Origin: an uncultured Eubacteriales bacterium
Lineage (GTDB): Bacteria > Bacillota > Clostridia > Peptostreptococcales > Anaerovoracaceae
Assembly (NCBI GenBank): GCA_902766185.1
Contig: CACXCQ010000081.1
Coordinates: 1 to 6,605 of the forward strand
Direction: 5' to 3'
Length of the DNA: 6,605 nt
Shown: piece after piece, positions 1 through 6,336 of the stretch
Layout of the letters: the number at the start of each line of letters is the position of its first letter
How positions within the stretch are numbered: the first letter of the stretch is position 1
Notes under the pieces: model-generated
The model's input: the letters and a program-made list of their open reading frames with translations, nothing else
What the model was told of the DNA's origin: nothing
The model's database searches: none
Made by a program: the position numbers and the translations under genes

Positions 1-127
1 CGGTGTGTTTCTGTTGCACTTTCCCTATGGTTACCCACGCCGGACGTTATCCGGCATCCTTGCCCTGTGGAGCCCGGACTTTCCTCACATGTCCCGAAGA
101 CATGCGCGATCGTCTGTCTTACCCAAA
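1..127 (-). ncRNA. rnpB: RNase P RNA, class A, 5' half (cut by window edge)
   Basis: This is the catalytic RNA of RNase P, which removes the 5' leader from tRNA precursors. Read on the minus strand it carries the near-invariant conserved region I (GAGGAAAGTCC, 86 down to 76), followed by GGGCTCC, which marks class A; Bacillus-type class B has a different continuation. Further on is the second conserved block AGTGCAACAGAAA (20 down to 8), then ACACACCG at the edge. Hairpins match the expected order: P3 (88–104, CATGTC/GACATG around a UUCG-type loop), P8 (39–55, a perfect GCCGGA/TCCGGC stem with loop TAACG) and P9 (28–37, TGG/CCA closing a GTAA tetraloop). The P2-like segment AGACAG lies just upstream of P3. 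The 3' half, including the P1 partner strand, is outside the window, so the 5' end (about 124–130) is placed by analogy. It begins only a few bases after the nif3 stop codon. Confidence 0.95.
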
Positions 128-132
128 GTCAA

Positions 133-975
133 TTACAGTGTGTATGGATTCGTATTCGCTTCCGCTTCGATGACCTCCAGAGACTGACCTGCCTTTGCGC
201 GGAGCTGGGCAGCCATGTTCTCGGTGAAGATCTTCTCGGTTCCGTAGTGCCCCGCGTCGATGACGGTCATTCCGACAGCCTTCGCGTACTGTGCCTCATG
301 AAGCTTCAGGTCACCGGTGATGTAGGCGTCGCAGCCCTCCCCGGCAGCCAGGTAGATGAAGTCACCGCCTGCTCCGGTGCAGAATCCCACCTTGCGGATC
401 TCCTTCTTCCCGCCGTCCACGCACCGCACATAGTGCAAAGGCAGGTCAAGGCAACGTTCCACATAGAGCTGGAACTCCGAAAAATCCATCGTCTTCGGCA
501 GATAGCCTATGCTCCCCACCTCGTCTTCATCGTATTCGTATCCTTCATCATCGAACTCGTCGAAGTCATCGAGATCATCTTCTTCGTCATCCGGATCCTC
601 CGGCCGGGCTACGTTTTCCAGACGGAGCAGGTCCGCCAGATACATGTTGTTGCCGTGGGGCGCCGCATCAAAGGCCAGATGGGAAGAGTAAACATCGATC
701 CCGTTCTGGATCGCCCGGAGCACGTATCTGGTCACCGGGTTTGCCGGATCGATCTTTGACACCGGTCTGAACAGCAGCGGATGATGCGTAATGATCATAT
801 CCGCCTTCTTCTCGATCGCCTCGTCAAGAATCGCGTCGTTCAGTTCCAGACAGACCAGCACCCGGTTCACCTCTTCTTTGCCGTCGTGGATCTGGATGCC
901 GGAATTATCCTCATCCTCGAACCACTCTGTGGGAGCGATCTCCTCTATCGTTTCTATAAGATCCTTATATTTCAT
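133..975 (-). CDS. Nif3-like dinuclear metal-centre hexameric protein
   Basis: A 280-residue member of the Nif3/YqfO (DUF34) family, often labelled 'GTP cyclohydrolase I type 2', although the true cellular role is unsettled. The family forms a toroidal hexamer with a two-metal site. Ligand motifs are visible: ITHHPLLF with H64/H65, SSHLAFDAA with H99 and D103, and near the C-terminus GDLKLHEA (D222, H226) and DAGHYGTE (H243, E247). Between the two lobes, residues about 126–152 are extraordinarily acidic (20 of 27 are Asp or Glu). Many longer bacterial homologues carry a PII/CutA-like domain in this region. The ATG start is supported by AGGAG five bases upstream (985–981). The first 11 bases overlap the end of trmK, so translation is probably coupled. 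The trmK–nif3 pairing is common in Bacillota and suggests a shared transcript with dnaG–rpoD. Family assignment is firm; the enzymatic label is not. Confidence 0.93.
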   Translation of the reverse strand: MKYKDLIETIEEIAPTEWFEDEDNSGIQIHDGKEEVNRVLVCLELNDAILDEAIEKKADMIITHHPLLFRPVSKIDPANPVTRYVLRAIQNGIDVYSSHLAFDAAPHGNNMYLADLLRLENVARPEDPDDEEDDLDDFDEFDDEGYEYDEDEVGSIGYLPKTMDFSEFQLYVERCLDLPLHYVRCVDGGKKEIRKVGFCTGAGGDFIYLAAGEGCDAYITGDLKLHEAQYAKAVGMTVIDAGHYGTEKIFTENMAAQLRAKAGQSLEVIEAEANTNPYTL

Positions 976-1756
976 CGATTCTCCTGTCTCCTTTTAGTCC
1001 GTTAAGGTAAGCGATATCCGCCAGCACCTTGTCCTCCGCTTCCGGGTCGCGATCCTTCGCCTTGCGCATGCTCTCCAGTTTCGTTTCTTCCTGCCAGATC
1101 CGCATGTTCAGGTAATCCCGGACTCGGCCGCTGGCGTTTACCATCCAAGGAGGCACCCTCAGATGGATATCCTGCTCATTAAGGCCAACGAGATGCTCCC
1201 GATAGCCCTCGGCCAGATCTCCGGGACGCTCCGCAGCCGGTTCTCCCTCGTGCTCCGGACGCGTAGCCGTGATGATCTCTGGGTAGAACCTTCCCTCCAG
1301 GACCACATCCTCCCGGATGATGCTGTACCCCTTCTCCAGCAGCCATTTGCGAAGAGGACCCATGCCCTTGCGGGGCTGGAGGATGAGTTTGCGAAAGGTC
1401 AGGGTGTGCGCGATATCCGCGTCCAGAATGTCGCGGATGAGTTTTCCGCCCATACCGGCGATGATCACCGCGTCTGCCTCTCCGGGCTCAAGCACCTTAA
1501 GGCCGTCACCCACGCGAAAGGACAGTCCGTCGCCGAACTGATAGGCGCCTGCCGTCATCTCCGCCTTGCGGATGGAATCGGCGCTGATGTCCGAAAGGAT
1601 CGCCTTTGGGGTGATTCCCCGGGAGAAGAGCCATACCGGGATCTGGCCGTGATCCGTACCGATATCGGCCACTTTCTCCCCTGGCTCCACCCGGTCAGCG
1701 ATGGCCTGCATCCGCTCACTGAGCTTCAATCTGAATTCCATTATCTGTGCGCTCAT
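965..1756 (-). CDS. trmK: tRNA (adenine(22)-N(1))-methyltransferase TrmK
   Basis: A SAM-dependent methyltransferase that makes m1A at position 22 in the D-loop region of tRNA. The 263-residue protein shows the TrmK signature: the opening KLSERMQ (11–17), SAM motif I DIGTDHG (31–37), acidic motif II residue D56 in SDIS, GDGL (83–86), AGMGG (100–104) and LILQP (124–128). The C-terminal part (about 205–260) is charged and helical, fitting the coiled-coil tail of the family that helps grip tRNA. The stop lies inside nif3 (11-base overlap) and the start is 11 bases after the rpoD stop. Start choice is uncertain. The ATG at 1756 has no clear Shine-Dalgarno sequence, and a second in-frame ATG at 1741 (residue 6) would give a protein closer to the usual N-terminus but also lacks one. 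Translation may depend on ribosomes finishing rpoD. Function is assigned by motif recognition and synteny and is reasonably sure. Confidence 0.93.
   Translation of the reverse strand: MSAQIMEFRLKLSERMQAIADRVEPGEKVADIGTDHGQIPVWLFSRGITPKAILSDISADSIRKAEMTAGAYQFGDGLSFRVGDGLKVLEPGEADAVIIAGMGGKLIRDILDADIAHTLTFRKLILQPRKGMGPLRKWLLEKGYSIIREDVVLEGRFYPEIITATRPEHEGEPAAERPGDLAEGYREHLVGLNEQDIHLRVPPWMVNASGRVRDYLNMRIWQEETKLESMRKAKDRDPEAEDKVLADIAYLNGLKGDRRIDEI
981..985 (-). promoter_or_regulatory. Ribosome binding site of the nif3-like gene
   Basis: AGGAG lies five bases before the ATG at 975, inside the last codons of trmK. It fixes the nif3-like start and shows that the second gene is translated from a site embedded in the first. 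Confidence 0.75.
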
Positions 1757-1767
1757 CCGAAAACCAC

Positions 1768-3018
1768 TTACTCCAGGTAGTCCTTGAGCTTCTTGCTTCT
1801 GGTGGGATGGCGCAGCTTGCGCAGTGCCTTGGCCTCGATCTGCCGGATACGCTCTCTGGTGACGTCGAACTCACGGCCAACCTCTTCCAGAGTACGTGCA
1901 CGGCCGTCGCCCAGACCGTAGCGGAGCTTCAGCACCTTCTGCTCACGCTCCGTCAGCGTGCTCAGTACCTCCACAAGCTGTTCCTTCAGCATGGAGAAGG
2001 CCGCAGCCTCAGCCGGAGCCGGAGCATCTTCATCGGGGATGAAGTCGCCAAGATGGCTGTCCTCTTCCTCACCGATGGGGGTCTCCAGGGAAACCGGTTC
2101 CTGCGCGATCTTCAGGATCTCACGGACCTTCTCTACGGAAATGCCCATCTCCTCCGCGATCTCGTCCGGGGTAGGCTCTCTGCCCTGCTCCTGGAGCATC
2201 TGCCGTGAAACACGAATCAGCTTGTTGATGGTCTCGACCATATGTACCGGGATGCGGATGGTTCTGGCCTGGTCCGCAATGGAGCGGGTAATGGCCTGAC
2301 GAATCCACCAGGTCGCGTAGGTGCTGAACTTATACCCCTTCGTATAGTCAAACTTGTCTACTGCCTTGATCAGTCCCAGGTTACCCTCCTGGATCAGATC
2401 CAGGAACAGCATGCCTCTGCCCATGTACTTCTTGGCAATGGAAACCACCAGTCGCAGGTTCGCCTCGCAGAGCTTCTGCTTCGCGTATTCGTCCCCTGCT
2501 TCCATGCGCTTGGCCAGTTCAACTTCCTCGTCGGCGGTCAGCAGAGGAACCTTGCCGATCTCCTTGAGGTACATGCGGACAGGATCCTCCACGGAGATAT
2601 TCTTGGACAGGGCGCTCTCCAGATCGATCTCCTTGGCACCCGCAGCCTCGGCAGCCGCCACTTCAGGATCCGGTCCCTCCGCGGATTCTTCCTCCTCAAG
2701 CTGCATGATGTCGGTATCGTCCGGCTCCTTTTCCTCCACCAGCTGGATGTTGTTCTTGAAGATCTCCTGATAGATCTCCTCCATCCGGCTCTCGCTGATG
2801 TCCAGATTGCAGAAGGCTTCCGAAACCTCTGTCAGGGTCAGCATCGGATCTTTGCGTCCCTTTGCCCTGGTGATCAGCTTCTGCAGAATGGCCTGGTCCT
2901 TCGTCTGGCTGAACAGTTCGCTGTCTGTTCCATTGTCCAGAATGTCCCGGATATTCTTCCGGAAGGTTTCCAGCTCCACGTCCACATTGACGTTCTTTTT
3001 CTTCGGATTGTTTGCCAT
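1768..3018 (-). CDS. rpoD: Primary RNA polymerase sigma factor RpoD (SigA)
   Basis: The housekeeping sigma-70 factor, which directs RNA polymerase to –35/–10 promoters. At 416 residues it is a typical Gram-positive SigA without the large non-conserved insert of proteobacterial RpoD. Order of domains: region 1.1-like N-terminus (about 10–95); an acidic, Ala/Glu-rich linker (97–135); region 1.2 ([11 protein letters not shown], 145–155); region 2 (about 186–258), with the –10-reading helix [13 protein letters not shown] (234–246) including W237, W238, Q241 and T244; region 3.0 with H259 and E262, which would contact an extended –10; the region 3.2 finger ([17 protein letters not shown], 310–326); and region 4 with the –35-reading helix-turn-helix ([20 protein letters not shown], 376–395). 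The start follows the dnaG stop by two bases, with a G-rich ribosome site inside the last dnaG codons. The two genes thus form a coupled pair, as in the Gram-positive dnaG–sigA operon. No defects seen. Confidence 0.98.
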   Translation of the reverse strand: MANNPKKKNVNVDVELETFRKNIRDILDNGTDSELFSQTKDQAILQKLITRAKGRKDPMLTLTEVSEAFCNLDISESRMEEIYQEIFKNNIQLVEEKEPDDTDIMQLEEEESAEGPDPEVAAAEAAGAKEIDLESALSKNISVEDPVRMYLKEIGKVPLLTADEEVELAKRMEAGDEYAKQKLCEANLRLVVSIAKKYMGRGMLFLDLIQEGNLGLIKAVDKFDYTKGYKFSTYATWWIRQAITRSIADQARTIRIPVHMVETINKLIRVSRQMLQEQGREPTPDEIAEEMGISVEKVREILKIAQEPVSLETPIGEEEDSHLGDFIPDEDAPAPAEAAAFSMLKEQLVEVLSTLTEREQKVLKLRYGLGDGRARTLEEVGREFDVTRERIRQIEAKALRKLRHPTRSKKLKDYLE

Positions 3019-3020
3019 GA

Positions 3021-4772
3021 TTATTCCCCCTGTCCTTTCAGTTTCTTCTGTATATCCGCCTGCTCCCGCATGAGGGAGGCAAGCTCATCATCGGAGAGTT
3101 CTCCGTTGTCCAGCGACAGTTTCCACGTGATCTCCTGATCCCGCTGCTTCAGCCTCTCCCTGCGGATGAAGCTGACGCACTGACGGTAGATGATCTCTTC
3201 TTTGTCTTCAGGGATAACGATTCCCGATATCCTCTTCAGTTCCTCCAGAGCCTCCGGCTCCAAAAGCTGTCCGAGCTTGCGTTCATCGACCGCAACGCCC
3301 TCTTCGGCTGCGTCTTTGATCTCCCGGTAAAGCTGGCTTCCTTCGCTGCTGCGAAAGACCATATCCGATATGTCCTCCGGAAGCTGCGTGTATCTCCTGT
3401 TGATCAGCATCAGCTTCAGCAGGTTTCGCTCCGCCGGCGTGATCTGCGCCGGCACGCTCTGCTTCGCCTGCCTGTCCGTTTCCCTTCGGGGCGGTGGCTT
3501 CGGGGTCTCGTCCGTTCTGCTGGTTTCGTACTCCCGCCGGATCGCCTGGGGCGATATTCCGGTCTGTTCCGCGATCTTGCCGATGTACAGGTCCGCCTCC
3601 ACCGGCTTCATCAGCTGCAGCGCGGCGATGATCTCACGGAGGTAGTCCAGCCTTTGCTGTTCATCCTCCAGATCGTATTTGCTGCTGAGCCGGGCCATCT
3701 TGAAGTCTCCCAGAGGAAGCGCCTTCTCCGTCAGCTGCGCAAAGGCTGTACGGCCGTTTTTCTTCACGTACTCGTCGGGATCTTTCGCGCCCTCGACCTT
3801 CAGGACCTTTGGCCGCAGATCCTCGGCATAGAGTATATCCAGTCCCCGCATAGCGGCGTTCTGACCGGCCTCGTCCGCGTCGTAGGAAAGGATCACGTTC
3901 CTGGTGAAGCGCTTGATCAGCCTTGCCTGGTTTTCGGTAAGGGCTGTACCCAGTGAGGCGCAGACGTTTCGCACCCCGGCCTGATAGAGGGACACGACAT
4001 CCATGTAGCCCTCGACGAGGATGATCTGGTCCTCCTTCATTACCTCCGACTTCGTCAGGTTCAGGGCGTAGAGGTTGTTCTTCTTCTGGAAGATATCGGA
4101 CTCCTGGGAATTCAGGTATTTCGGATTCCCGTCCCCGATGATCCGGCCGCCGAAGCCGATGACTTTGCCTCCGGTATTCAAGATGGGAAAGATCACCCGG
4201 TCCCTGAATTTGTCGTAATACCTCTCTCCCGAACGGGAGATCAGTCCCAGCTGCATCAGCTTTTCCCGCGATATCCCCAGCGATTCCATGTGCTCCAGCA
4301 GACTCTGCCACTGCCCGTCCGCGTACCCGATGCCGAACCGGTTCATGGTCTCCTCAGAGATCCCCCGGTCCTTCATGTAGGCGTATCCGGGATTGATCTT
4401 TTCGCGCATGGCCTGATAGAAGAATCTGGCCGCCTGGCGGTTGATCTCGTAGAGTTCCTTCTTGTGTTCGCTGCTGCCGAAGGAACCGGTGGTATCGATG
4501 CCGTATTCCCGGGCAAGCATTTCGCAGGCTTCCCGGAAGTCCAGGTTATAGTACTTCTCGGTGAAGCTGATCACGTCTCCGGACTCACCGCAGCCGAAGC
4601 ACTTGTAAGTCTGCCGCTCTTCGTTGACATTAAAAGAAGGCGTCTTCTCGTTGTGGAATGGACACAGTCCCTTGTGGTTGACGCCCGCCTTCTTCAGCTG
4701 GACGACCCGGCCCACCACATCGACGATGTTGCACCTGCTTTTGATCTCATCAACGATATTGTTCTGACTCAC
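3021..4772 (-). CDS. dnaG: DNA primase DnaG
   Basis: Makes the RNA primers for lagging-strand and initiating DNA synthesis and works with the replicative helicase. The 583-residue protein has the standard three parts. The N-terminal zinc ribbon has ligands C37, H40, C58 and C61 (CPFH…CFGC). The central RNA-polymerase/Toprim core (about 110–350) carries the primase motifs RDRVIFPI (190–197), GFGGR (206–210) and PKYLNS (217–222), the Toprim glutamate E254 in VEGYMD, and metal-binding D298/D300 in SYDADEAG. A Pro/Arg/Lys-rich linker (about 422–440) leads to a C-terminal helicase-binding domain (about 445–583). The start is GTG at 4772. An in-frame TAA lies seven codons upstream, GAGGT sits five bases before the GTG, and the next in-frame Met is at residue 123, beyond the zinc ribbon. 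It heads the block with rpoD. rpsU, found upstream of dnaG in enterobacteria, is absent here, as usual in Bacillota. Confidence 0.98.
   Translation of the reverse strand: MSQNNIVDEIKSRCNIVDVVGRVVQLKKAGVNHKGLCPFHNEKTPSFNVNEERQTYKCFGCGESGDVISFTEKYYNLDFREACEMLAREYGIDTTGSFGSSEHKKELYEINRQAARFFYQAMREKINPGYAYMKDRGISEETMNRFGIGYADGQWQSLLEHMESLGISREKLMQLGLISRSGERYYDKFRDRVIFPILNTGGKVIGFGGRIIGDGNPKYLNSQESDIFQKKNNLYALNLTKSEVMKEDQIILVEGYMDVVSLYQAGVRNVCASLGTALTENQARLIKRFTRNVILSYDADEAGQNAAMRGLDILYAEDLRPKVLKVEGAKDPDEYVKKNGRTAFAQLTEKALPLGDFKMARLSSKYDLEDEQQRLDYLREIIAALQLMKPVEADLYIGKIAEQTGISPQAIRREYETSRTDETPKPPPRRETDRQAKQSVPAQITPAERNLLKLMLINRRYTQLPEDISDMVFRSSEGSQLYREIKDAAEEGVAVDERKLGQLLEPEALEELKRISGIVIPEDKEEIIYRQCVSFIRRERLKQRDQEITWKLSLDNGELSDDELASLMREQADIQKKLKGQGE
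3026..3031 (-). promoter_or_regulatory. Ribosome binding site of rpoD inside the dnaG 3' end
   Basis: AGGGGG sits seven bases before the rpoD ATG and forms part of the dnaG Gln-Gly-Glu codons. A second purine-rich stretch, AAAGGA (3033–3038), lies further upstream at a less favourable spacing. The placement implies that ribosomes ending dnaG sit over the rpoD start region. Confidence 0.6.
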
Positions 4773-4777
4773 TTTGA

Positions 4778-4782
4778 CCTCT
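4778..4782 (-). promoter_or_regulatory. Ribosome binding site that fixes the GTG start of dnaG
   Basis: AGAGG (extending to GAGGT) lies five bases upstream of the GTG at 4772. With the in-frame TAA at 4791–4793 and no alternative start before the zinc ribbon, this decides the start codon. GTG may slightly lower primase translation relative to rpoD, which uses ATG; that is inference. Confidence 0.7.
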
Positions 4783-4826
4783 GCTGCCTTTTACCCCTGA
4801 AAACTTCAACAATATATATTTACGTC

Positions 4827-4861
4827 AAAAAAACGGTTTTCCTTTTTCGAAAACCGTTTTT
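4827..4861 (-). terminator. Intrinsic terminator after dgt (near-symmetric, may act both ways)
   Basis: On the minus strand a 13-base-pair inverted repeat (AAAAACGGTTTTC pairing with GAAAACCGTTTTT, arms 4849–4861 and 4829–4841) encloses the seven-base loop GAAAAAG and ends in a run of seven T. It lies 26 bases past the dgt stop and about 54 bases before the dnaG start, so it would end the peptidase–dut–dgt transcript. The stem is mostly A/T with only a CGG/CCG core plus one closing G:C pair, so read-through into dnaG is plausible. Because the repeat is flanked by A-runs and T-runs on both sides it could also stop plus-strand transcription, but no plus-strand gene is seen. The rest of the 115-base gap is A/T-rich leader DNA in which I could not place a well-spaced promoter. 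Confidence 0.8.
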
Positions 4862-4887
4862 CGCAAAAAGCTTTTTTCGCGGAAGGA

Positions 4888-5901
4888 TCAGCGCCAGCCT
4901 TTGATGGCAAAAAGCTCATCGTACAGGTTCATGGCGTACCGGTCGGTCATGCCGGCCACGTAATCCTTCACCAGCTCCTCCGTGTCGTAATCTTCGGCCA
5001 TTCCCCGAAGCTCTCCGGGAAGCTCGTCCGGATGATCCAGGTAATACTCGAACAGCGAAGTGATGATGGTGGAGATCTTGGCCATGTCCTCCGCCCTCTT
5101 CACGAAAACGCTGTGGTAGACATTGCGGAACATGAATGCCCGAAGCTCGTTCATCACCCTGTACTTCTCTTCGCTGAGCCGGGCTGCCGGCTGTCCGCAG
5201 GTGTGCTGGATCATATCCTGCACCAGAGTGTCGATGCGCTGCTTATGGGTCCGGCCAAGGATCCGCAGGCTCTCCTCCGGAAGATCGTCGACCGTGATGA
5301 CGCCGCTTCGGATGGCGTCGTCGATGTCGTGGTTGATGTAGGCGATGCGGTCGCTGATCTTCACCACCTGGCCCTCCAGCGTGAAGGGATCGGTGCTTCC
5401 GGTGTGGTTCAGTATCCCGTCCCGGACCTCCTGCGTCAGGTTCAGGCCTCTCCGGTCTGACCCTCCGGATTCCAGCACGTCCACCACGCGCAGGCTCTGT
5501 TCATTGTGCCGAAAGCCCCGGCTGTACACCTGGTTCAGCACCGCTTCCCCGTTGTGGCCGAAGGGGGTGTGCCCCAGGTCGTGCCCCATGGCGATGGCTT
5601 CCACCAGATCCTCGTTGAGGCCGCAGCCCCTGGCGATGGTCCTGGCGATCTGGGAGACCTCGATGGTATGGGTTAGCCGTGTGCGGAAGTGATCGCCTTC
5701 AGGCGCCAGAAAAACCTGGGTCTTATGCATCAGACGGCGGAAGGACTTGGAGTGGATGATCCTGTCCCGGTCGCGCTGATAGACGGTGCGGAAAGCGCAC
5801 TGGTCGCAGGGTTCTCTTCTGCCTCTGCTCTCATCTGCCTTTGCGGCGTACTTCGACAGGATCTCATGTTCCCTTTTTTCGATGATCTCTCTGGTATACA
5901 T
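4888..5901 (-). CDS. dgt: Deoxyguanosinetriphosphate triphosphohydrolase-like HD protein
   Basis: A 337-residue HD-domain phosphohydrolase of the dGTPase type 2 family, which splits dNTPs into deoxynucleoside and triphosphate and so tunes deoxynucleotide pools; substrate preference cannot be read from sequence. Visible motifs: the family's QRDRDRIIHSKSFRRL (42–57), HKTQVF (59–64), RTRLTHT with metal ligand H78, the HD pair H107/D108 within GHDLGHTPFGHNGE, including H111 and H116, and the last ligand D184 in KISDRIAYINHD. The C-terminal YAMNLYDELF (322–331) is also typical. A CxxC (C32, C35) precedes the first motif. The ATG start is six bases after the dut stop; a GGGAG 11 bases upstream is at marginal spacing, so coupling to dut is likely. 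Placement directly upstream of dnaG–rpoD is usual in Clostridia, but here a terminator intervenes. A role in nucleotide-pool control alongside dut is inference. Confidence 0.93.
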   Translation of the reverse strand: MYTREIIEKREHEILSKYAAKADESRGRREPCDQCAFRTVYQRDRDRIIHSKSFRRLMHKTQVFLAPEGDHFRTRLTHTIEVSQIARTIARGCGLNEDLVEAIAMGHDLGHTPFGHNGEAVLNQVYSRGFRHNEQSLRVVDVLESGGSDRRGLNLTQEVRDGILNHTGSTDPFTLEGQVVKISDRIAYINHDIDDAIRSGVITVDDLPEESLRILGRTHKQRIDTLVQDMIQHTCGQPAARLSEEKYRVMNELRAFMFRNVYHSVFVKRAEDMAKISTIITSLFEYYLDHPDELPGELRGMAEDYDTEELVKDYVAGMTDRYAMNLYDELFAIKGWR

Positions 5902-5907
5902 AGTGTC

Positions 5908-6336
5908 TCAAACTCCCGTGGACCCGAATCCCCCGGATCCCCTTTCGGACCGGGACAGGGTCTCTGCCGGTTCCACCTCCGCCTGAACGTAGCCGCAGAC
6001 CACCATCTGGGCGATCCTGTCCCCGTCCTCTACGGTGAAATCCTCCTCCCCGAGATTGATGAGGGCGACCTTGACTTCGCCACGATAGTCGCTGTCTACG
6101 GTGCCGATGCCGTTGGCCAGACAGATGCCGTGACGCACGGCCAGACCGCTTCTGGCCCGCAGCTGGACCTCATATCCGGCCGGGATCTCCATGAACAATC
6201 CGGTAGGGATCAGCGCCCTTTTGCCCGGGGGGATCACCACCGGCTCATCCAGCCAGGCACGGATGTCCATGCCCGCGGAACCCGGCGTCTCGTACTGCGG
6301 ATACCGTCCGCTATGGCTGATCATGCGTATTTTCAT
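5908..6336 (-). CDS. dut: dUTP diphosphatase (dUTPase)
   Basis: Hydrolyses dUTP to dUMP and pyrophosphate, keeping uracil out of DNA and feeding dTMP synthesis. The 142-residue protein is the usual size for a homotrimeric dUTPase and has all five motifs in order: SAGMDIRA (20–27), RARSGLA (60–66), NGIGTVDSDYRGEV (75–88) with the presumed catalytic D81 and base-stacking Y84, GDRIAQMVV (105–113), and the mobile C-terminal phosphate-binding motif RGSGGFGSTG (132–141) with F137. Nothing is missing, so it should be active. Its ATG overlaps the upstream peptidase stop as ATGA. The best ribosome site, GGAGG, is 13 bases away, pointing to re-initiation after the peptidase gene. dUTPases are also common on phages, but the housekeeping context and lack of any phage gene argue for the chromosomal enzyme. 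Confidence 0.96.
   Translation of the reverse strand: MKIRMISHSGRYPQYETPGSAGMDIRAWLDEPVVIPPGKRALIPTGLFMEIPAGYEVQLRARSGLAVRHGICLANGIGTVDSDYRGEVKVALINLGEEDFTVEDGDRIAQMVVCGYVQAEVEPAETLSRSERGSGGFGSTGV

Noticed and set aside
67..759. Plus-strand open frames opposite nif3, including a Ser-rich one at 509–691
   Set aside because: The poly-Ser stretch is simply the reverse complement of the Asp/Glu tract, and the longer frame begins inside the RNase P RNA. No family resemblance or coding logic.
2242..3138. Long open frame on the plus strand opposite rpoD (298 codons)
   Set aside because: It mirrors the rpoD codon frame and has no recognisable domain. Such antisense openness is expected from the third-position bias of a GC-rich gene.
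3661..4311. Second minus-strand frame inside dnaG (216 codons), Gly/Arg-rich
   Set aside because: An out-of-frame reading of the primase gene; the composition is that of a shifted frame and it carries no domain.
4811..4828. TTGACG and TATATT on the minus strand as a dnaG promoter
   Set aside because: Both boxes look good alone, but the spacing of 6 bases cannot fit a sigma-70 promoter. No alternative pair at 16–18 bases was found.
4862..4880. AAAAAGCTTTTT palindrome as a second terminator
   Set aside because: A palindrome without spacer would need to break its central pairs to form a loop, leaving a weak A/T stem with no GC core. The neighbouring hairpin is the better terminator.
5908..6336. 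dUTPase as a sign of a prophage
   Set aside because: All neighbours are chromosomal housekeeping genes and there is no integrase, attachment-site repeat or structural phage gene in the window.
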